From assembly GCF_964204645.1 (NCBI RefSeq), contig NC_134027.1, positions 6,808,485 to 6,872,484 on the forward strand: 64,000 nt of DNA, written 5' to 3'. The notes under the pieces were generated by a model. It ran no database searches. It worked only from the letters and a program-made list of their open reading frames with translations, and was not told where the DNA came from. The position numbers were made by a program, and so were the translations under genes. Below, one piece after another: positions 56,183 to 64,000 of the stretch. The stretch's first letter is position 1; every line of letters begins with the position of its first letter. The stretch is from Tubulanus polymorphus. Its lineage: Eukaryota; Nemertea; Palaeonemertea; Tubulaniformes; Tubulanidae.

Positions 56183-59147
56183 ATGGCTATGGTTTATGGG
56201 TATCCTGAAAGTGATGTTGTATCGTTATTTGAAAAGCTGCCATGTAGAGATAAACAAATTCAACTGTTGTTGTCTTTATTTGGGCCTGTACGTGAGCATT
56301 GACCATCAGATTAATGAATCTAGTGCCTTCTGTAATTAAATGTACCTTAGTTGAGCAAACAATTTACCTCATCCAGATTTTATTTTCAGAGAGACCAAAT
56401 TGCAGCTCCGTCATTGTTTATATATGGACACACAGCTACTGGAAAAACAGATGTGGTCAAAAGTATAATGAATACATTAAAAGTAAAGTTTCTGACCATG
56501 TCTGATATTATAGAAAGATAGCATGCAAATGAAAGATAAAAAAGTTGATATTACGATATAAATGTACCTCCTGTTTTTAATTTAAACATGCTTTCAAACA
56601 GTATCTCCTTTTATTTGCTACGTTTAATGTTTCCATATTGCCAGTTTCTGCCATCTGGCACTTAGATATTTCTGTGTGAGTGTGGTGTGATTGGATGTAC
56701 GAGGGTGGCATGAAAATCTTATAAACCTTAATACGTTTCTTCATGCCTCCATCTTCAATTTTTGTATTTGTATCACTACTGTACAATTATAATAATTGAA
56801 AACGGATAAATGAATTATTGTTATCATCATTATATTACAGTTACAGCACGTCTATGTGAATTGTGTCGAATGTTACAATCAACGTTTATTATATGAACAT
56901 GTGTTGAATACATTATCGGGAGTGACTCCGTCGCCTGGAAATGATTATAAAGTATACACAAGATGTGACAACACGAATGACTTCGTATTGCACTTGAAAA
57001 GGCTGATAGAAGAAAAACATCTGTCCCAAGAAACGATTTATATTGTAAGTGATTTATTTTCTCCACTGTCAACTTATTCGAAAAACCTAAACATTGCGAT
57101 GCTTGCATTACTAGAAGAGGTAATATTAAGGTGATGGCTAGATCGAAGAAATTAATGACACATGAATATGCTTTCGTTAGACTTTAACAAGAAATTGTGC
57201 GTAGATGCCAATTCTGATCACCTTCATACACTGCTTTTATTTAAACTTGAGTGATGTATATACATTTTGAGGTTTTAGATAAAGCTGAAAGGTTAAGAGA
57301 TGCCGACTCCCACATGCTTCCTGTATTATTACGCCTTCAAGAACTCGTAAGTCCAGTTGATTTCAAATATCGGTGTGATATTAGTTTTGGTATTTTTTGC
57401 ATTATCGTTTTCTTTTCAGGCTGATGCGAATATATGTGTTATACAGATCAGTGAAATTGTTTGGGAAAAATTTCGCTGCGGGACTGGGTGTTTAGAACCA
57501 TTCCAGATTAGGTTTCCAGATTATTCTAAAGGTATGAAGTCATGGTCATTCATGTTTCGATAGAGTAACTCTTATGCTAAAAATTTCATTTGGACATTTT
57601 CTTTCAGATGAACTTTTAGAAATTCTTGCTATTGATTGTCCTGATGGGTATCCTCTGCCATTTTACATGTCGTATCTGAATCTATTGTTAAGTGTTTTTA
57701 TCTCCGCATGTCATGATCTGAAAGAACTGCGTCATCTGGTAAGCTGAAATGTTTCAAATGTTTACTGTGAAATGTGTTTTATCCCAATTGAATGTAGAAA
57801 TAATCATTTTAGGCTAGTTTGAATTTTCTGAAGTATGTTGAACCGATCGAAAGAGGAGAAGGTATGTTTGGCCTGGCAGGTGTCACATTAGACTTTAAAC
57901 GGATATCAATTTTGTAGCACATGTATGGGAATATTGTAGCTCTACATTGTAAAATGTGTAAATGGACATTACTTTGTAGCAACGATTGATGAAAGTCGTA
58001 AATTATGGAGAGCAATAGAGCCACACTTAAAGAAGGCATTGCATACCGTCTACCTTCGCGAAGTTTCAAGGTGAGCGGTCCCTATACAGCTTACCAATGG
58101 CATGATGTTATTTGCATATTTAATGTGAAAAATGTTGATTTAATCGTTGTTTTAAGTGTGCAGTGGGAAAAGTTGCAACAATCATTAGACAGTGATGCTA
58201 AAATTAAGGGTTTATCGTCTCGTATCCACCTGGAGCTTCCTTATTATTCCAAGTTTATGCTGATTGCTGCTTACTTAGCTTCGTATAACCCTGCTAAAAG
58301 TGATCGAAGATTCTTTACAAAGGTACAGAGTAAGAATCTGAATTCTAGTTTCACATGCTATGATTTAAGTATGTTGATGTTCTGAAAGTATTTATGTCAT
58401 TGTTGCAGAGAGATGACAAAATGTCAAAACGGATGAATCTCATGAAGAAAAAGGCTGAACGTGTAAGTATTTAGTTCACGTATAAAGAAATTTGATATTC
58501 AAAACAAAATGAACTTTAGATAGAAGTCTGAACATAGAGCAAAAGATATGAATCACCCTTTGATATTTTCATCTGCAGACGAATAATCAATTACTTGGAC
58601 CGAAGGCGTTCCCTTTAGATCGGATGATGGCTATTTTCTATTCAATCATAGAGGAAAAAGTAGCACCAACTGGATACTTTTACTCCCAGGTGGCTAAGGA
58701 ATACAATGTAGAATATTATATGACAGATGAATACTGGTAGTCAAATTGTATTCAGATTTCTTAATATTTTATGAATGAAATTATTTCAGATTTCGACCTT
58801 AGTTACTCTGCAACTATTAGGACAGATAGGCGGTGATGATCAACTCGATGCTCCACGATATAAATGTCTTGTTTCTTTGGATTTTATTCGTTCTATCTCT
58901 AGGTGAGAGTTAAGATAAAGCGACTTACCTGTATAAATTCCAACGATTTAACAATGATGTTTTTAGCCCACTTGGGATTTGAATCCCAGTTGCATTCACT
59001 TCTTGTCCAAGGGGTGTTGAATATTGAAATTGGATTGTCAAGCATTTCACCTAGTGGGTAAGATGTTTCTGGACCCCTAATTTTCTCTTTTATCTTTGTA
59101 GGACTGTTGACTTTGAGATAATGAGATATTTGTATGATTTCGCCTGA
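56183..59147 (+). CDS. ORC5: Origin recognition complex subunit 5
   Basis: AAA+ subunit of the six-protein complex that marks replication origins and loads MCM helicases in the nucleus. Thirteen coding exons: 56183-56287, 56390-56482, 56841-57044, 57272-57346, 57420-57531, 57608-57738, 57813-57861, 57980-58070, 58157-58322, 58409-58462, 58579-58689, 58790-58902, 59102-59147. All join in phase; 449 residues (human 435). Walker A is GHTATGKT; the sensor/Walker B region is [14 protein letters not shown]. Further conserved stretches: [80 protein letters not shown], ending RYLYDFA. Exon 9 begins at TTTTAAG|TGTGCAGTGG rather than the later CAG, which would break the frame. The start Met gives an N terminus about nine residues longer than human before LPCRDKQ. 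Probably cell-cycle regulated (E2F site upstream). Confidence 0.95.
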
Positions 59148-59867
59148 TGTTCGGTGTCATTTGTTTGGCGCATCGTTTGACCACTATGAGGATTTCTCTC
59201 ATCTCTAGAATTGTAATATTTTGTGTTAGCTGTGATACCATTTTAGGATGGAAGGATTTCATACACCGACCTACATTATACAATGGAACTTGTTGACGCT
59301 GTAATTATCAGTATAGCTACAAATCACTGTAATTCTGTGATTATGATTAATTTACATGTACAAACAAAATTGATTCAATCATTCGGGTAACTTACATGAG
59401 ATACATTTTTGTAGAATTCATACTATCTAATACTGTAGTATTGCAGTTATTTTGTAATTCTGTTTGGAACAATTTGGTTAGAAATCGAAAAAGAACTATT
59501 GTTAAGTAGCATTTATTAGGCTTTGAATAGTATACACTGCGTCTATCAGAACTGGGTTCACTGTTTTCTATATTGATGCATTGTATGAAACACTTTTTTG
59601 AAAATAAATATTTTTCATGATAACTAAAAGAAACCTTTGAATTTTTTGCTAGCTGCAATCAATGGTAGTTAAAATCATTTCGGTAAATGGTCTCGTTACG
59701 TACATGTAACAATCTGTGGATACGGAGTAATTACAAGGAGATAATTGGATCAAAACAGCCATGCGAACAGTCGACACAAATTAGTTATTTCCTCAATCTT
59801 GGTCATAGGTTCACTTCTGATCTGTAGCAAAATTTACCCCCATTAAGCACGCAGAATTTTTACCATC
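59148..59867. other. ORC5 3' UTR and short intergenic gap, with poly(A) signal
   Basis: No gene. AATAAA at 59603-59608, 456 nt after the ORC5 stop, is the likely polyadenylation signal. The remaining 260 bp before the transglutaminase ATG must contain that gene's promoter or 5' UTR; no distinct motif was recognised. Confidence 0.55.
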
Positions 59868-62800
59868 ATGGGAGCTGTAACAAGTATTTGTCATTGCAAA
59901 ATGCCGAATACATCGCGTGTAACGGACGCTTTTCGCCATGCGACTGTAAGATACACAACATGTTGTATTGGACCCCCTGGAAGTCGTTTAAGAGATAGGA
60001 AACCTGATCCACTGATTACTACTCCTGGATATGAAGGTAAACAGGCAAAATTTCAAACAATTCTTAGTTGGACCATGGACGTAAACTAGATTATACGTTA
60101 ACGGTTGGACGAATGAGTTCTATTTCCACCATGAGGAATAATTAGTAAAAGTTAGAGACAAAAACTCGTAATGGCAAAATTTAAGTAATTTACCTAGGAA
60201 AAAAGGAAGTCTACTGCATTGCATCTAATGGATTGTTTTGTTCTGCCTTTCAATCACAGTATTTTACCTAGATGTGAAGAAATTTTGATCACGTATTTTC
60301 TCAGGTTCTATCAGCGTTAAAAAGCGTACTATTCTACGCAGCTAAAACTTAAAAGAATCATTGAATTTGCTAGATCAACTTAAAGAATTATACTCGTAAT
60401 GTTTTTGCGTAGGCTGACGGTAACAAGAAGATAAGTTATTAAAGTGCCAAATTATCTACAGTAATTTGTATACATAATGAGCCCTCATTATGTACTGGTA
60501 CAAGGATCCTCTGTTCAAACTAATTCTTATGCATTGCATAAAATGTATATACGTATATATGCTATAAATGTCATTACAATCCATCTTATATACAGAAATC
60601 ACGGATGAAGATAAAGATGTGCTCCGAATTCTTGATGTTGATCTAGATATCCCTCAAAATACTTCCGATCATCACACAGATAAATATGAAGTTTCTGAGA
60701 ATAGTCGAGACGGCAGCGGGCCTGCAAGTCTCGTCATACGCCGAGGACGAAAATTCAATCTCAGTTTAAAACTTTCTCGACCATTTGAAATCATCAAGGA
60801 TGATCTCAAAATCATATTTGAGACCAGTAAGTTTCTATCCTATTGTCTGGTAAATAATTATGAGTAGCTTGTTCCAAGTGAGGTTCTGCTAATAATTTTC
60901 TTAGGTGAAAGTCCAAAAGCCAGTAGAGGAACAAGCGTTACTATTGTACTATCCGACTATGACCAACCTGGACGATGGACCGCTGAAATTAAATCACATA
61001 ATGTTAACGGTGTCACTATTGCCGTTTCTACTCCATATGATTGCATCGTTGGAAAATGGAGTCTTCAAGTGGATACATTCCTGAAATACAAGCCAAATGG
61101 AAAAGCGTATCGCTATTTCCATAAAAATCCAGTTTATATTCTTTTTAATCCATGGTGCCCAGGTAGGTAATTCAATTCGGTTATCAACTACTTCGATTTT
61201 CAAGAATCCATAGAAGAAAAGAAAAAATGAAAAATGAAACTGCGCAGATTTTCAATTGTGTGGACTCTGTACCGCGGATTTACTTCGATTTTGTTTATGC
61301 GTAAAACTCCAATCAGACAGTTACCGAAGACTCTCTATGAGCTATTTGAATTTACTTACTCAGATGATGGTACGTATATGTCCGATGAAGAAGGAAGAGA
61401 AGAATACATCCTCAACGATGTTGGAATGGTATTTGCAGGAACCCATAGACAGATATTTGCCAAACCCTGGAACTTTGCTCAGGTACGTTACGAAAACCAT
61501 CTAAAAACTTGCGCTATCAATTTATTCACGTCTTATTCAATTTTGAACATTTCACATGGAATTGTTACTTTCTTTGAAACTTTGTGTTAGTACTAGGCAA
61601 TACAAGTGCTTTGCAAATCTGATGCGCTTTCAGTATTGTCTGTTTAGCTTTCTGTTTTGTTTCAATTAAGTTTGAAGATTTTGTGTTGGATTGCGTATTC
61701 TATCTATTGGATCGAGCTAAAATGCCATATCGATTGCGAGGAAGTCCTGTTCATGTTGTACGGAAGATCTCAGCCATTGTAAGTACCCAGTAATCGTCAT
61801 GTTTAAATGCAAAACCTAGTCAAAATATATTACAATATATACATGGACTTTTATTTATCTACCGGAAAAACGTAAGAAGCTTTCGGCCTTTTTTTACAAA
61901 TGGAACACGCCGCAAAGTATAAAAAATGGACAATGTAATAATGATTACATTACAACTATTTCCAAATCTCGATGTATCAAATTAGGCAGCCGACAAAAAT
62001 TAACCCCAGTAAGTCGTTTGCCGGTTCATGCTGGATGGGCATTTATTTACACGAATCAGAACCGAAATTTCCATACTTCGTCAAGCCCCTGTTTCGTTCC
62101 CAGCGGGTTTGTAAATCAATCGATCAATCAGATAGATAAGAGCGACTATTTCAGGATACAAAAAGAAAAGAAAATGCAAAATATCATTTATTCAACGTGA
62201 TAGTGTACGTATTTTAGGTAAACACTCAAGATGAAGGAGGTCTACTGGTTGGTAACTGGTCCGGAGACTTTGGAAGATACACTAATCCAATAGCATGGAC
62301 AGGTAGTGAGGCAATCATTGAGGAATTCTGGAGGACCAAACAGTCAGTTAGATATGGACAATGTTGGGTATTCTCTGGATTAGTGACTACAGGTACGTAC
62401 GTCCGTGTCAATCAGGTTGGTAAAACCTATCTTGAAATTATCAAAATAGCATTAGTTGAGCTGTTGTGCGGGTATTATGTTCAAGCCTAGCCTATATGAT
62501 TCCAGTGTGTCGAGCAATAGGAATACCCAGTAGATGTGTAACGAATTTTGCATCTGCCCACGACACCGATGGTAGCATAACGGTGGACACCCATTGGGAT
62601 GCAAATGGCTCACCAATGACCGAATACAATGCTGATTCTATTTGGTACGTATGGTGATTCTGTTAACTTGGTCTTCTAATGATTGACAACGAGCTGAACA
62701 CCGAAATGTGAAGCCAGTGAAAAAGATGCATCTATCAGAAGTTGCATTTTTGTAGGAATTTCCACGTGTGGAATGATGTGTGGATGGCACGGCCGGATCT

Positions 62801-64000
62801 TCCTTCAGGATATGGTGGCTGGCAAGCAATTGATGCGACACCCCAGGAAACTAGTGAAGGTAGAAGTGCAAATTTATCGATACAATATATGCTGGACATA
62901 TTCATAAATATACAAGGCTTCGCTTTATTAGTCCGATTCTCTTCTCTGAATCGTTTATCAGGAACGTTTTGTTGTGGACCAGCTTCTCTGGAAGCGATCA
63001 AGCAAGGTATGCTCGAGTTGCCGTATGATGGCCCATTCATTTTTGCTGAGGTTAATGCCGACAGGATCAATTGGTTAAAACAAAGTGATGGAACTTGGAA
63101 CAAAAACTTTCAGAAAAATATGTATGTTATTTCGAACTATTACAATACAATCTCGATGAACAGCACGGTTGATAGAACAATCTTTCTTGTAGAGTTGGGA
63201 AAAACATCAGCACGAAACGACCAGGAAAAGGCTTCAGTTATAGACCACTGGACGACAGAGAGGATATTACACACCAGTACAAGTTTTTAGAAGGTTCACA
63301 ATGTAGATTTTGGAACATTTTTCGGTTAATTAAAAAGTAGCAACCAGCAACTGATCAGGAGTCAGGATATTTGGAGGCATTACATGCTAACGTTTATAAT
63401 GCTTGCAAATTTAATTCCAGGATCAAGGGATGAAAGAGCAGCAGTACTGAATGCATTTGAATGTTCAACACTACCCGACTTAAAACCCGCTGACCCACAG
63501 GTAGTGACAAATATTTTGTTGCAACTTTTAAAGCATATGATTTCTTCTCTCCAAATTTTGAGTCTGTCCATTCTAGGATGTTGCTTTCGATCTTATTGAA
63601 AAAGATGGTATTCTAATCGGTGAACCATTTGAAGTTTCCCTGAGAGCCCGGAATATAACTGGTGACAACCGTACGGTGAATGTAACACTGACAGCTTGTG
63701 TGGTGTATTACACTGGAGTTATTGCTTGTAAAATTAAAACGCAACGATATAATGTCAAGGTTCAACCATACACAGGTAAAACGAAAGAAATACCAAGATA
63801 ATTTCAGCCAAAAATGCATAGTTCCTGGGTAAAAGTGCATACATATTTAAGCAACGTTTCGCATATACTGATGATGGCTAGTAGTTTTTAATACGCTTTT
63901 AGACAAGAACTTTTCATCTTTGGCTGAAATTATTGTGGGATTTCTTTCGTTTTGATTTATCTTACAGGATCCGTGTATTTTCTCGACTTCAGCCTGGATC
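59868..64000 (+). CDS. Transglutaminase, annulin/TGM1-like, cut by the right edge
   Basis: Calcium-dependent protein-glutamine gamma-glutamyltransferase, forming Gln-Lys isopeptide cross-links. Exons: 59868-60036, 60596-60826, 60905-61162, 61364-61482, 61671-61778, 62218-62392, 62506-62644, 62756-62859, 62962-63121, 63193-63293, 63421-63500, 63577-63775, 63968-64000 onward. All are in phase; 625 residues are visible and the last beta-barrel is incomplete. The N-terminal beta-sandwich is about 60-220 and includes [17 protein letters not shown]. The core triad is Cys344 (YGQCWVF), His403 (NFHVWNDVW) and Asp426 ([11 protein letters not shown]); the spacings of 59 and 23 equal those of human TGM1. 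GKNISTK and [19 protein letters not shown] end the core. The N terminus [10 protein letters not shown]... fits N-myristoylation (Gly2, Ser6), and Cys8, Cys10, Cys32 and Cys33 could be palmitoylated, as in membrane-bound annulin. The exon 9 (AAAATAT|GTATGT) and exon 10 (GAAG|GTTCAC) donors were chosen because reading through loses the family signature. Paralogue identity cannot be fixed here. Confidence 0.93.

Noticed and set aside
62742-63290. 182-codon continuous frame in the transglutaminase locus
   Set aside because: It reads through two introns; splicing at 62859/62962 and 63121/63193 restores the conserved GKNISTK and EDITHQYK segments, which the unspliced frame loses.

Overview
The window is AT-rich animal nuclear DNA. 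It holds intron-containing genes with GT-AG junctions that keep phase from exon to exon, many short inverted-repeat transposons and several microsatellites. Gene content (phosphorylase kinase beta, TMEM231, ORC5, a CIMIP1-like ciliary protein, an annulin-type transglutaminase) fits a bilaterian. I infer a marine invertebrate, probably a lophotrochozoan, but the sequence alone does not fix the phylum.

Layout, left to right. (1) 1-7021, minus strand: N-terminal two thirds of PHKB, 15 firm exons plus one tentative, continuing past the left edge. (2) 7119-16621: a 9.5 kb foldback-like element inserted about 100 bp upstream of the PHKB start codon. Its two arms are inverted arrays of one 64-bp satellite unit (about 44 copies left, 26 right) that keep exact 64-bp register from end to end. 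The arms are capped by about 128 bp of unique inverted repeat carrying a YY1-type motif, and are flanked by a 9-bp direct repeat. Its 4.7 kb centre is a nest of smaller inverted repeats with no recognisable transposase. (3) 16622-27768: no gene recognised; the right end is probably the 3' UTR of the next gene. (4) 27769-46898, minus strand: a five-exon gene for a signal peptide, CUB, degenerate LDLa, transmembrane and cytoplasmic-tail protein of the LDLRAD4/PMEPA1 (TMEPAI) family, with a possible alternative first exon. Its introns hold several non-autonomous transposons, one carrying a Myb/SANT-like fragment. (5) 47757-48558, plus: a three-exon CIMIP1 (C20orf85)-like ciliary gene, head-to-head with the previous gene. 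(6) 48559-52871: mostly repeats. (7) 52872-54824, minus: TMEM231, seven exons. (8) 56183-59147, plus: ORC5, thirteen coding exons, sharing a divergent promoter region with TMEM231. (9) 59868-64000, plus: a transglutaminase with an intact Cys-His-Asp triad and an acylation-type N terminus, cut by the right edge.

The genes do not form one pathway. Regulatory motifs do fit gene roles: X-box (RFX) like sequences lie upstream of both ciliary genes, and a perfect E2F consensus lies in the ORC5/TMEM231 intergenic region. The main candidate for something little described is the satellite-armed foldback element. Second is the CUB-bearing TMEPAI-family receptor with a possible second promoter. All exon structures were built by hand from reading frames, splice signals and phase; transcript data were not available.
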